A DNA stretch of 21,416 nucleotides, taken from contig CAMPIM010000065.1 of NCBI GenBank assembly GCA_946886365.1, forward strand, positions 1 to 21,416. Reading direction: 5' to 3'. Position numbers and translations under genes: made by a program. The DNA is from an uncultured Novosphingobium sp. Its GTDB lineage: Bacteria > Pseudomonadota > Alphaproteobacteria > Sphingomonadales > Sphingomonadaceae. Shown here piece after piece: positions 1 through 7,635 of the stretch. The notes below the pieces were generated by a model. That model had not been told where the DNA came from, did not search any database, and saw only the letters and a program-made list of their open reading frames with translations. Numbering within the stretch: position 1 is the first letter of the stretch; the number at the start of each line of letters is the position of its first letter.

Positions 1-1272
1 CTCAACTGGGGCTGCATCCCGACCAAGGCGCTGCTGCGCTCGGCGGAAATCTTCCACTATATGCAGCATGCGGGCGACTATGGCCTCGCCGCCGAAAAGA
101 TCAGCGCCGACATCGCCGCCGTCGTCAAACGCTCGCGCGGCGTCGCCAAGCAACTCAATCAGGGCGTCACGCACCTGATGAAGAAGAACAAGATCACCGT
201 CCACATGGGCGACGGCAAGCTCACCGGAAAGGGCAAGCTCTCCGTCACCAAGGACGGCAAGACCGAGGAACTGACGGCGAAGAATATCATCCTCGCCACC
301 GGCGCACGCGCCCGCGACCTGCCCGGCACGCCCGCAGACGGCAAGCGCGTCTGGACCTACCGCCACGCCATGACCCCGCCCGAAATGCCGACTAAGCTGC
401 TCGTCATTGGCTCCGGCGCGATCGGCATCGAATTTGCGAGCTTCTATAACGACATGGGCGCGGACGTCACCGTGGTCGAAATGATGGACCGCGTCGTGCC
501 CGTAGAGGATGCGGACATCTCCGCCTTCCTCGAAAAGGCGCTGAAGAAGCAGGGCATGACAATCCTGACCAGCGCAGGCGTCAGCGATATTCAGGTCGGC
601 GCCAACGGCATCAAGGCGAAGCTGAAGGACAAAGCGGGCAAGGAAAGCGCCGCCGAATTCAGCCACATGATCGTCGCAATCGGCATCGTCCCCAACACCG
701 AAAATATCGGCCTCAAGGAACTGGGCGTCGCGATGGACGATCGCGGCTTCCTGAAAACCGACGAAATGTGCCGCACCAATGTCGAGGGTCTGTGGGCAAT
801 CGGCGACATCACCGCCCCACCATGGCTCGCGCACAAAGCCAGCCATGAAGGCGTCATCACCGCCGAAGCCATTGCAGGCCAGCATCCCCACGCCATGGAC
901 CCGCGCAACATCCCGGGCTGCACCTACTGCCACCCGCAGATCGCCTCGGTCGGCCTCACAGAAGCCAAGGCGAAGGAAGCAGGCTATGAGGTAAAGGTCG
1001 GCATGTTCCCCTTCATCGGCAATGGCAAGGCGATCGCGCTCGGCGAAGCGGAAGGCTTCACCAAGACCGTGTTCGACGCCAAAACCGGCGAACTGCTGGG
1101 CGCCCACATGATCGGCGCCGAAGTCACGGAGATGATCCAGGGCTATACCATCGGCAAGACGCTGGAAACGACCGAAGCGGAACTGATGCACACCGTCTTC
1201 CCGCATCCGACCATCTCGGAATCGATGCACGAAAGCGTGCTCGCCGCTTATGGGCGCGCGCTTCATATCTGA
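1..1272 (+). CDS. lpdA: Dihydrolipoamide dehydrogenase (E3), 5' end missing
   Basis: Flavoprotein disulfide reductase that reoxidises the dihydrolipoyl groups of 2-oxo acid dehydrogenase complexes using NAD+. The reading frame is open from base 1, and the first residues read LNWGCIPTKALL. The family motif is CLNxGCIPxK, so the window begins one codon after the first redox cysteine and only the second is visible. Next come the NAD-binding GSGAIGIE motif (about nt 406-435), the FAD-binding AIGDI segment (about 796-812) and the C-terminal HPTISE motif (nt 1204-1221), which holds the His-Glu active-site pair. The internal ATG at 61 is not the true start. The gene ends at TGA 1270-1272 and overlaps the PAP2 gene by 23 nt, which suggests coupled translation. 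Lpd from the pyruvate dehydrogenase cluster is the likeliest identity, but the partner genes lie outside the window. Confidence 0.95.
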   Translation, partial: LNWGCIPTKALLRSAEIFHYMQHAGDYGLAAEKISADIAAVVKRSRGVAKQLNQGVTHLMKKNKITVHMGDGKLTGKGKLSVTKDGKTEELTAKNIILATGARARDLPGTPADGKRVWTYRHAMTPPEMPTKLLVIGSGAIGIEFASFYNDMGADVTVVEMMDRVVPVEDADISAFLEKALKKQGMTILTSAGVSDIQVGANGIKAKLKDKAGKESAAEFSHMIVAIGIVPNTENIGLKELGVAMDDRGFLKTDEMCRTNVEGLWAIGDITAPPWLAHKASHEGVITAEAIAGQHPHAMDPRNIPGCTYCHPQIASVGLTEAKAKEAGYEVKVGMFPFIGNGKAIALGEAEGFTKTVFDAKTGELLGAHMIGAEVTEMIQGYTIGKTLETTEAELMHTVFPHPTISESMHESVLAAYGRALHI

Positions 1273-2020
1273 TCGCCGCTCATGGCAAAGAGGCGCGGGG
1301 ATATTCCTCCTCGCGCTCCTCGCCGTTCTGGCAATCGCGCTGCTCCAGCGATCCGGCTGGTTCGATCCGCTCAACATCGCCGCGATGAAGGCGGCGGGGG
1401 CGGGCAGGGCGGCCGCCCCGTGGATCACACCAATCATGGTCGCGGCCTCGGTCATCGGCGACACGGTTGGGCGACTGCTCATCATGGCCGTCGTGGCGAT
1501 CGCTTTGCTCTACCGCCGACAACGCCATGCCGCCCAATGGCTCGCCCTCGTCACGGTCGGCGGCACCTTGCTCAACACCGGCCTCAAGCAGATTTTCGCC
1601 GCGCCGCGACCTGATCTGCTGCCCCACATCGACATCGTGCATAGCTACAGCTTCCCCAGCGGCCATTCCGCCGGGACCATGATCCTGTTCGGCGCGCTGG
1701 CGATGCTGAGGCGTTTGGAACCCGGTGCCCTACCATCACCGTTCGCCCTGAGCTTGTCGACCCGAAGGGCGGCGAAAGCCAACGGCTCCACTTCCCTTTC
1801 TAGAAAGAAAAAGGCTTCGACAAGCTCAGCCCGAACGGCGTTGAGTGGGCTATATCTCACTGCCGCCCTCATCATCGCCCTAATCGGCACCAGCCGCGTC
1901 TGGCTAGGCGTCCACTGGCCGACCGACGTCCTCGCCGGTTGGGTCGAAGGCTTGGGCTGGCTATGCCTCTGGCGCCACTGGCTACCAGCGGGGCGAGGGC
2001 AGGATCAGCGCGTCGCTTAA
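1250..2020 (+). CDS. PAP2-family membrane phosphatase carrying an in-frame repeat
   Basis: Integral membrane phosphatase of the type-2 phosphatidic acid phosphatase family, which removes phosphate from lipid substrates such as phosphatidate or undecaprenyl diphosphate; the actual substrate is unknown. All three catalytic motifs are present: K113-x6-R120-P121, PSGH at 136-139 with the catalytic His, and SRxxxGVHxxxD at 215-226. Hydrophobic segments lie at about 17-33, 60-88, 97-110, 141-153 and 201-214. Residues about 164-197, between motifs 2 and 3, are polar and Ser/Arg/Lys-rich, and are encoded by an inverted pair of short palindromic repeats (nt 1739-1838). The family normally has a short loop there. 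The frame stays open through the repeat. The ATG at 1250 lies inside lpdA; the ATG at 1282 is out of frame. The 3' end overlaps the convergent DUF2142 gene by 39 bp. Confidence 0.88.
   Translation: MGARFISDRRSWQRGAGIFLLALLAVLAIALLQRSGWFDPLNIAAMKAAGAGRAAAPWITPIMVAASVIGDTVGRLLIMAVVAIALLYRRQRHAAQWLALVTVGGTLLNTGLKQIFAAPRPDLLPHIDIVHSYSFPSGHSAGTMILFGALAMLRRLEPGALPSPFALSLSTRRAAKANGSTSLSRKKKASTSSARTALSGLYLTAALIIALIGTSRVWLGVHWPTDVLAGWVEGLGWLCLWRHWLPAGRGQDQRVA
1739..1838. repeat. Inverted pair of short palindromic repeats (REPIN-like) inside PAP2
   Basis: The left unit at 1739-1760 starts CCGTTCGCCCTGAGCTTG. The right unit at 1816-1838 is its reverse complement with three differences (20 of 23 bases match). 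Between them a perfect 12-bp palindrome, CTTTCTAGAAAG, lies at 1796-1807. The unit resembles the GTTCGGGCTGAGCTTGTCGAAG element I know as a frequent intergenic repeat in sphingomonad genomes. Two inverted units about 55 bp apart are typical of a mobile REP doublet. Here the doublet lies entirely inside the PAP2 coding region. Confidence 0.8.
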
Positions 2021-3430
2021 CCGCTCATGCGGCGGCATCCCGTCGGCAGTGACGAAGCCATGCACCCAGAAGCTGTCATAGGCACTGCCCAGCGCAATCA
2101 GCAGCAACAGCAGCGCCGATCCTGCAAAGACCGGTCGCGCGGCCCGCAACCCCGTTTCCGGCATCATCGCCAGCAACACCAAAGGCAGCAGCGGCAGGAA
2201 ATAGCGCCCCTGCGTCCCCTGCACATAATCGGCCCCGAGCGGCGTGCCTGTCAGATACATGGCCGTCTCGATCAGCAAAGCTGTGCCGCCAGCCACAGCC
2301 AGCCACCACAGCCTTTGCGCCGCGCCGACCCGGACCCCCGATCCACTCAAAACAGCCGCTCCCAACATAACAGCCGCCAGCAGATAGGTGCCGAGCGGCA
2401 ACAATATCGCATTCCACCCGAAGCGGCCGACAAGCTGCAACGCATAAACCGGCGACCGCTCGGCAATGCTGGACCCTAGCGTGCGAACATAGGCTGCCGG
2501 ATCAGCCATGATGACTGCCAGCTGCGCCCCAAGCGGCGCGGTCATGACATTCTCACCGGTCTTGCGCGACACGATATGGTAAAGCGCCTGACTGCCGCCG
2601 GACATCTTCATCCACAGAATGAAGGCCGCCGCTCCAACCGCCATCGCGCCCAGCAGCAGCCAAGGTCGCATATCCCGCCGATGCTGCGGCCATTGCATCC
2701 CCGCCGCCATCAGGGGCAGATACACCCCCTTAGCCAGCGCGAGCAGAGGCGCGGCAATCAGCAGCCCGGCCGACCGGGCCGGACTGCTACCCATTGCGGC
2801 AAGGCGCAAGGACAGCGCCAGTCCCACAAAGCCCATTCCATTGATCACGGCGTCGGGAGAAAGCGACCCCGTCTGATAACAGAATGTCGGGAGCAATGCC
2901 GTCCCAAGCAACGCGCTTCGACCAAAGGGCATCAGGCCGAACGCCCCTACCAACAGCATGAGGCCGCCAAGCGCGTTGATCATCCGCCCCGCGTAGAAGC
3001 TCCCCATGCGCGGCAGGCCCAGCGCGTCACCAATACTCAATCCGGCCGCTGAAGGCGCATAAAGCGTCGGCGCATAATTGGCGACATTGGGAAAATCGGC
3101 AAAGGCAGTGCCCGGCCGCCCTGCGTCCGCTTCCCACGCCCGCTCCACCATCGCGCGATCAAAGCGCCGCGCCTCGCCCGTAACTTCGGTGGGAAAGTCG
3201 ATCCCGTGCAGATCCAGCGCGGATCGCGGCAGCTCAGCCCCGATCTCCTCGCCCCGCTGCTCGGTCATGACCCGCCCGTCCGCCAGCAAAAGAGCCTTCA
3301 TATAATGCTGATTTTCGTCGGGTGCCTGAAAGGGGGGCGTAATCACCGCAAACGACAATGTAACGGCGCAGACCAGCGCGAGCAGCCAGCGCTCCAGTCT
3401 CGTCACAGGCACGGCAATGGGCGAAAGCAT
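1982..3430 (-). CDS. DUF2142-type polytopic membrane protein
   Basis: A 482-residue membrane protein with about ten hydrophobic segments. I recognise the DUF2142 pattern: an N-terminal membrane helix followed by PPFQAPDENQH, a soluble loop, a helix-rich middle, and the near C-terminal QGRYFLPLLP motif. Members look like glycosyltransferase-C-type membrane enzymes and often sit in cell-surface polysaccharide loci, but the function is unproven and no polysaccharide genes are nearby. The frame is open upstream to 3547, but those 39 extra codons translate a GC-rich repeat. I place the start at the ATG at 3428-3430, which has a GGAG ribosome site six bases upstream and leads straight into the first membrane helix. 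The gene converges on PAP2 and overlaps it by 39 bp. Confidence 0.8.
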   Translation of the reverse strand: MLSPIAVPVTRLERWLLALVCAVTLSFAVITPPFQAPDENQHYMKALLLADGRVMTEQRGEEIGAELPRSALDLHGIDFPTEVTGEARRFDRAMVERAWEADAGRPGTAFADFPNVANYAPTLYAPSAAGLSIGDALGLPRMGSFYAGRMINALGGLMLLVGAFGLMPFGRSALLGTALLPTFCYQTGSLSPDAVINGMGFVGLALSLRLAAMGSSPARSAGLLIAAPLLALAKGVYLPLMAAGMQWPQHRRDMRPWLLLGAMAVGAAAFILWMKMSGGSQALYHIVSRKTGENVMTAPLGAQLAVIMADPAAYVRTLGSSIAERSPVYALQLVGRFGWNAILLPLGTYLLAAVMLGAAVLSGSGVRVGAAQRLWWLAVAGGTALLIETAMYLTGTPLGADYVQGTQGRYFLPLLPLVLLAMMPETGLRAARPVFAGSALLLLLIALGSAYDSFWVHGFVTADGMPPHERLSDALILPSPRW

Positions 3431-3436
3431 CGCCCG

Positions 3437-3440
3437 CTCC
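3437..3440 (-). promoter_or_regulatory. Ribosome binding site deciding the DUF2142 start
   Basis: GGAG on the minus strand, six bases before the ATG at 3428-3430. It supports this start over the upstream in-frame ATG at 3547, whose extension consists of repeat sequence. Confidence 0.6.
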
Positions 3441-3488
3441 GAAGAAATCGATAGTCTTTCGTGCCGCACAAGCCGCTCCACCACAAAA

Positions 3489-3556
3489 CCCTCTCCCTCG
3501 GGGGAGAGGGCAGGGAGAGGGGGCGGCGCAACATTCGTTGGACACACACCCTCTCC
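3489..3556. repeat. GC-rich REP-like element with a GGGAGAGGG hairpin
   Basis: CCCTCTCCC (3489-3497) pairs perfectly with GGGAGAGGG (3502-3510) across a 4-nt loop. A further GGGAGAGGG-like run follows at 3513-3521, and CCCTCTCC recurs at 3549-3556. This kind of repeat is often mistranslated as PSPLGEG-type peptides at gene ends, which is what the upstream extension of the DUF2142 frame shows. It fills the spacer between corC and the DUF2142 gene. In the minus orientation the hairpin could also help to end corC transcription, but no T-run follows. Confidence 0.65.
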
Positions 3557-3661
3557 AAATCGCCTTCACCGGAAAGCAAGGCGGGCAGCAGCCTAACGAT
3601 CAGCTCTTAACATTTCCCCAGCATTGCCCGCGCGTCTCCATCATTGCGCAGGCGTCCCGCT

Positions 3662-4606
3662 TCATTCGGCTTCATTTTCTTTTTCAGCGGGCGGATGGAG
3701 CCGCAGCCGCGTCACCCGGCGTCCATCGCTGCTCACGATTTCCAGCTTCCAGCCGCTCTGTTCATGATCCAATATTTCGCCAGCTTCGGGCACTCGCCCC
3801 GCGATCACGAACGCCAGACCGCCCAGCGTGTCGACATCTTCCTCGACATCGGCCAGCCGCTCGTCAATCTCCTCGGCGACATCATCCAGCTCGGCGCGGG
3901 CGTCCGCTTCCCACAATCCGCCCTCCAGCGGAACGAGCAGGGCCTCGGGCGCATCATCATGCTCATCCTCGACATCGCCGACGATTTCCTCGACCAGATC
4001 CTCGAACGTCAGCAGGCCCTCGGTCCCGGAATATTCGTCTAGCACGATGGCCAGATGGGTCCGCTTGGCCCGCATCTCCGCCAGCAGGTCGAGCGCGCCC
4101 ATGCTCTCGGGCACATAAAGCGGCTGACGGATCAACGGCTCCAGCGTATCCGGCACTGGGGACTTGCCCGCCAATATCGCAAAGGCATCACGGATGTGGA
4201 CCATGCCGACGATGGTATCCAGTGTTTCGCGATAGACCGGAATGCGGCTGTGCCCCGCTTCGGCGAACAGCGCCGCCAGTTCGGCAAAGCTCGCCCGCTC
4301 CTCGATCGCGACGATGTCAGCGCGCGGCACGGCCACGTCATCGACCGTATGCTCGGAAAAATGCAGCAGGTTGCGCACCATCTGCCGCTCTATCGCCGAC
4401 AGGTCGCCTTTGGCCGCGGCAGGCGCGCCTTCGTCCTGCGCATCCTCATCATAATCGTCGAGCGCCTCTTCCAGCTCGCGCCGCAGGCTGGGGCTCTCCT
4501 CCTCGCCAAATAGCAGCGACTTCAGGCCGCTCCATAAACCGCCCTCGTGACTACTACTGTCCGATTCCTTTGAACCGTTGCCGTCCTTCGGACTGCCTTC
4601 AGCCAT
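3662..4606 (-). CDS. corC: CorC/HlyC-type CBS-domain protein
   Basis: A 314-residue cytosolic protein. The acidic N-terminal region (about 1-70) is followed by a CBS pair (about 93-145 and 160-212, with HSRIPVYR and EYSGTEGLLTFEDLVEEIVGD) and a CorC/HlyC transporter-associated domain (about 225-306). It lacks the DUF21 membrane domain, so it is the short soluble form. In E. coli this family is linked to Mg2+/Co2+ efflux together with CorA, and in many alphaproteobacteria it sits after ybeY, as here. The ribosome site AGGAAG overlaps the ybeY stop codon, and the genes are eight bases apart, so translation is probably coupled. It is the last gene of the fur-to-corC run; lnt, which often follows it, is absent here. 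Confidence 0.9.
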   Translation of the reverse strand: MAEGSPKDGNGSKESDSSSHEGGLWSGLKSLLFGEEESPSLRRELEEALDDYDEDAQDEGAPAAAKGDLSAIERQMVRNLLHFSEHTVDDVAVPRADIVAIEERASFAELAALFAEAGHSRIPVYRETLDTIVGMVHIRDAFAILAGKSPVPDTLEPLIRQPLYVPESMGALDLLAEMRAKRTHLAIVLDEYSGTEGLLTFEDLVEEIVGDVEDEHDDAPEALLVPLEGGLWEADARAELDDVAEEIDERLADVEEDVDTLGGLAFVIAGRVPEAGEILDHEQSGWKLEIVSSDGRRVTRLRLHPPAEKENEAE

Positions 4607-4614
4607 CGTTCTTC

Positions 4615-5127
4615 CTATTGTCCTGTCAGGCGATCCCCATAGGGATCGGAAATGCCAAGGCTCAGCAACGATTGCGTCTCCAACGCCTCCATCGCCTCTG
4701 CCTCGGCATCCTCCATATGATCATATCCCAGCAAATGGAAAGTCCCATGGATGATCAGATGGGTGGCATGTTCGGACACTGATATGCCTTTTTCCGCCGC
4801 CTCGCTGGCACACACCCCCTCCGCCAGCACGATATCGCCCAGCAGAACCTCGCCATCGTCGGTGTTGCCGGTCCCTTCCAGCAGGTCGGACTGCACCATC
4901 GGGAATGACAGGACGTTGGTCGGCTTGTCCTTGTCCCGATAGGCGCGGTTTAGCTGATGCACCTCCTCGTCGCTGGTCAGCTTGACGGCGACCTCATACA
5001 GCGCCTCGTCCGCGGCAAAAGACGCATAGGGGCTATGGGTGATCGCCGCCACGACCGCCCGCTGCGCCAGCAACTCCCAATCTTCACCTGGCCAGCCTTC
5101 GTCATGAAGGACCGCAACTTCAATCAT
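4615..5127 (-). CDS. ybeY: Endoribonuclease YbeY (rRNA maturation)
   Basis: Zinc metallo-endoribonuclease used in 16S rRNA 3'-end maturation and ribosome quality control. The 170-residue protein carries the family signature HGTFHLLGYDH at 127-137, in which H127, H131 and H137 bind the metal. The upstream TNVLSFP block at 70-76 is also typical. GGAG lies nine bases before the ATG. It sits 22 bases after phoH and eight before corC, the conserved phoH-ybeY-corC order. Confidence 0.96.
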   Translation of the reverse strand: MIEVAVLHDEGWPGEDWELLAQRAVVAAITHSPYASFAADEALYEVAVKLTSDEEVHQLNRAYRDKDKPTNVLSFPMVQSDLLEGTGNTDDGEVLLGDIVLAEGVCASEAAEKGISVSEHATHLIIHGTFHLLGYDHMEDAEAEAMEALETQSLLSLGISDPYGDRLTGQ

Positions 5128-5149
5128 CTATGTGCGCTCCACTGTCCAT

Positions 5150-6154
5150 TCACGCATCCGGCCCCTCATAAGCCTGCACGATCCGCCCGACGACCGGATG
5201 GCGCACGACATCGCCGATCCCGAACGGCACGACGGAGATGCCATCCACTCCCTCCAGCCGGGCTACAGCGTCAGCCAGCCCCGAAATCCCCGGCTGAGGC
5301 AGATCGACCTGACGTGGATCGCCGCAGATCACCATCCGGCTCCCTTCGCCAAAGCGGGTGAGGAACATCTTCATCTGCGCAATCGTCGTGTTCTGCGCCT
5401 CGTCCAGCACGATGAAGGCGTTGGCGAGCGTCCGCCCGCGCATGAAGGCCAGCGGCGCGATCTCTATCTCCCCGCTCGCGATCCGCCGCTCCACCTGTTC
5501 GGCGGGCAGCGTGTCGTAGAGCGCGTCGTAGATCGGCCGCAGATAGGGATCGACCTTCTCCTTCATGTCGCCGGGCAGGAAGCCCAGCCGCTCGCCCGCC
5601 TCAACCGCAGGCCGTGACAGGATCAGCCGGTCGACGCTGCCCGTGATCAACTGGCTCACCGCCTGCGCGACGGCGAGGTAGGTCTTGCCCGTGCCTGCCG
5701 GACCCAGCGCGAAGATGATGTCGTTCCGGGTCAGCGCCTCCATATAGGTGACCTGCGTCGCCGAACGCGGCACGATCGTCTTCTTGCGCGTGCGGATCAT
5801 CACCTTGGGCGGCTCGGCGACGTCATGGCGGATGATGCCGTCCAGCATCGGTTCGGCCGACATGGCGATCACCGCCTCGACCGCGCCGCTGTCGATCTCC
5901 TGCCCAGCCACGATCCGGTTGTAGAGGCCCGTCATCACGTCCCGCGCCCGCGCCGCCGCTTCAGCATCACCCTCGATCTGAAGCTTATTCCCCCGCGCCG
6001 CGATATAAACGCCCAGCCGGTTTTCGATCGCCACCAGATTCTGGTCATATTGCCCGAACAGCGCGCCCAACAGGTGCGGCTTCTCGAAAGTCACTTCCAA
6101 CCGCGCGCGTTCAGCAACGTCCACGCGATGATTTTGGTTCGGTTTCTTGGACAT
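5150..6154 (-). CDS. phoH: PhoH-family ATPase
   Basis: A 334-residue cytosolic P-loop NTPase of the PhoH/YbeZ type. An N-terminal nucleic-acid-binding-like region (about 20-85) precedes the ATPase domain, with Walker A GPAGTGKT at 151-158 and Walker B IVLDEAQN at about 248-255, plus the CGDPRQVDLP sensor-like block near 277-286. In other bacteria the YbeZ-type protein interacts with YbeY and has been linked to RNA processing; the position directly upstream of ybeY fits that. A strong GGGAGG ribosome site lies seven to eight bases before the ATG. The 122-nt space upstream, holding a repeat, separates it from miaB, so an internal promoter is possible. Confidence 0.95.
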   Translation of the reverse strand: MSKKPNQNHRVDVAERARLEVTFEKPHLLGALFGQYDQNLVAIENRLGVYIAARGNKLQIEGDAEAAARARDVMTGLYNRIVAGQEIDSGAVEAVIAMSAEPMLDGIIRHDVAEPPKVMIRTRKKTIVPRSATQVTYMEALTRNDIIFALGPAGTGKTYLAVAQAVSQLITGSVDRLILSRPAVEAGERLGFLPGDMKEKVDPYLRPIYDALYDTLPAEQVERRIASGEIEIAPLAFMRGRTLANAFIVLDEAQNTTIAQMKMFLTRFGEGSRMVICGDPRQVDLPQPGISGLADAVARLEGVDGISVVPFGIGDVVRHPVVGRIVQAYEGPDA

Positions 6155-6199
6155 TTAGCAGCCTCCCTTTCCATCCGTCACAACCGCGCTGGCGGTTAT

Positions 6200-6262
6200 C
6201 CATCTCCTGGTCTTCGATCCCGGTGGACAGGGTCGGAGATGGGTTCCTGCAGAAGCGGGAAC
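6200..6262. repeat. Short inverted-repeat element between miaB and phoH
   Basis: CCATCTCC (6200-6207) pairs with GGAGATGG (6235-6242). Next to it GTTCC (6243-6247) pairs with GGAAC (6258-6262), in a segment whose reverse complement reads CGTTCCCGCTTCTGCAGGAA. The last part resembles the widespread intergenic repeat with CGTCATTCCCGCG...CGGGAATCCATCTCC that I associate with sphingomonads. It lies in the only sizeable gap of the fur-to-corC run. Confidence 0.55.
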
Positions 6263-6276
6263 GACGGGTTTTGGGT

Positions 6277-7635
6277 TCAAGCGGCTTTCCTCCTGCTGAG
6301 TTCGCCGGCCAGACTATTCGGACCGGCACTGATGATATCCACTTCGACCATGTCACCGATGACAAGTTCCGGCGCTGTGACATGGACAGATTGCAACCAA
6401 GGCGTCTTCCCGATCAACTGCCCGGCATGGCGCCCCTTGCGCTCCAGCAATATCTCGGTCGTGCGGCCCACCGTGGCGGCGTTGAAGTTCACCTGATGCC
6501 GGTTGATCACGGCCTGAAGCCGCGCAAGCCGCTCGTCCATCACCGCTGCGGCAATCTGCCCGCCCATGTCCGCCGCAGGCGTGCCGGGGCGGGGGCTGTA
6601 TTTGAACGAATAGCATTGCGCATAGCGCACCTGCTCGACGATCTTCAACGTATCCTCAAACTCCGCATCCGTCTCGCCCGGAAAGCCGACGATGAAGTCG
6701 CCCGACAGCGCGATGTCGGGTCGCACCTGCCGCACCCGCTCGATGATCCGCAAATAGCTTTCCACATCATGGCTGCGGTTCATCGCCTTCAATATGCGAT
6801 CATTGCCAGACTGCACCGGCAGATGCAGGAAAGGCATCAGCTTCGCCTCGTCGCCATGCGCAGCGATCAGCCCATCACTCATGTCATTGGGATGGCTCGT
6901 CGTATAGCGGATACGCGCCAGCCCGCCGATCTTCGCCAACTCCCGCACCAGACCGTCCATGCCCTGCAAGCGGCCCTTGTCATCCTCGCCAGCCCAGGCA
7001 TTCACATTCTGCCCCAGCAGCGTGATTTCCCGCACGCCGCCATCAACCAGAGCCTTGGCTTCGTCCAAGATCGCGCCCCAAGCCCGGCTGATCTCCGCCC
7101 CGCGCGTATAGGGCACCACGCAATAGGTGCAGAATTTGTCACACCCTTCCATGATCGTCAGGAAAGCGGTGGGCCGCGATTGCTTGGTACGACCGGGCAG
7201 GGCAGAGAATTTCGACGCCAGCGGCATGTCGGTATCGACCGCCTCTTCGCCCCGGCCAGCCTTTTCGATGAGGTCGGGCAGTCGATGATAGGCCTGAGGC
7301 CCCACCACAATATCGACAGTCTTCGCCCGGCGGCTGATCTCGCCGCCTTCCGCCTGCGCGACACAGCCAGCGACCGCGATCATCGGCCGCGTCCCATCCT
7401 CGCGGTTCAAGCGGCCAATGTCCGAATAGACCTTGTCCACCGCCTTTTCGCGAATATGGCAGGTGTTCAGGATGACCAGATCCGCCTCGGCTCCATCGGC
7501 CGCTGCGGTCATCCCCCGTTCGCCCAGCATCTCGGCCATGCGCTCGCCATCATAGACGTTCATCTGGCAGCCGAAGGATTTGACGTGGAATGTCGCTGGA
7601 GTCTTTGGGGCGTCGTTACGATTCATGCCGTCCAT
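6277..7635 (-). CDS. miaB: tRNA-2-methylthio-N6-dimethylallyladenosine synthase
   Basis: Radical SAM methylthiotransferase that converts i6A37 to ms2i6A37 in tRNAs reading codons that start with U. The 452-residue protein has the N-terminal MTTase domain with cluster cysteines C23, C59 and C91, the radical SAM triad C165-x3-C169-x2-C172, and a C-terminal TRAM-like domain (about 385-445). The start is ambiguous: the ATG at 7635 directly follows the acyltransferase stop, while a second ATG three codons in (7624-7626) is as plausible; neither has a strong ribosome site. The conserved KSFGCQMNVYD block begins at residue 19 from the first ATG. Confidence 0.97.
   Translation of the reverse strand: MDGMNRNDAPKTPATFHVKSFGCQMNVYDGERMAEMLGERGMTAAADGAEADLVILNTCHIREKAVDKVYSDIGRLNREDGTRPMIAVAGCVAQAEGGEISRRAKTVDIVVGPQAYHRLPDLIEKAGRGEEAVDTDMPLASKFSALPGRTKQSRPTAFLTIMEGCDKFCTYCVVPYTRGAEISRAWGAILDEAKALVDGGVREITLLGQNVNAWAGEDDKGRLQGMDGLVRELAKIGGLARIRYTTSHPNDMSDGLIAAHGDEAKLMPFLHLPVQSGNDRILKAMNRSHDVESYLRIIERVRQVRPDIALSGDFIVGFPGETDAEFEDTLKIVEQVRYAQCYSFKYSPRPGTPAADMGGQIAAAVMDERLARLQAVINRHQVNFNAATVGRTTEILLERKGRHAGQLIGKTPWLQSVHVTAPELVIGDMVEVDIISAGPNSLAGELSRRKAA

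Noticed and set aside
3538..4782. A 414-codon plus-strand frame opposite corC and the 3' end of ybeY
   Set aside because: Arg/Pro/His-rich shadow of two conserved genes with clear domains on the minus strand.
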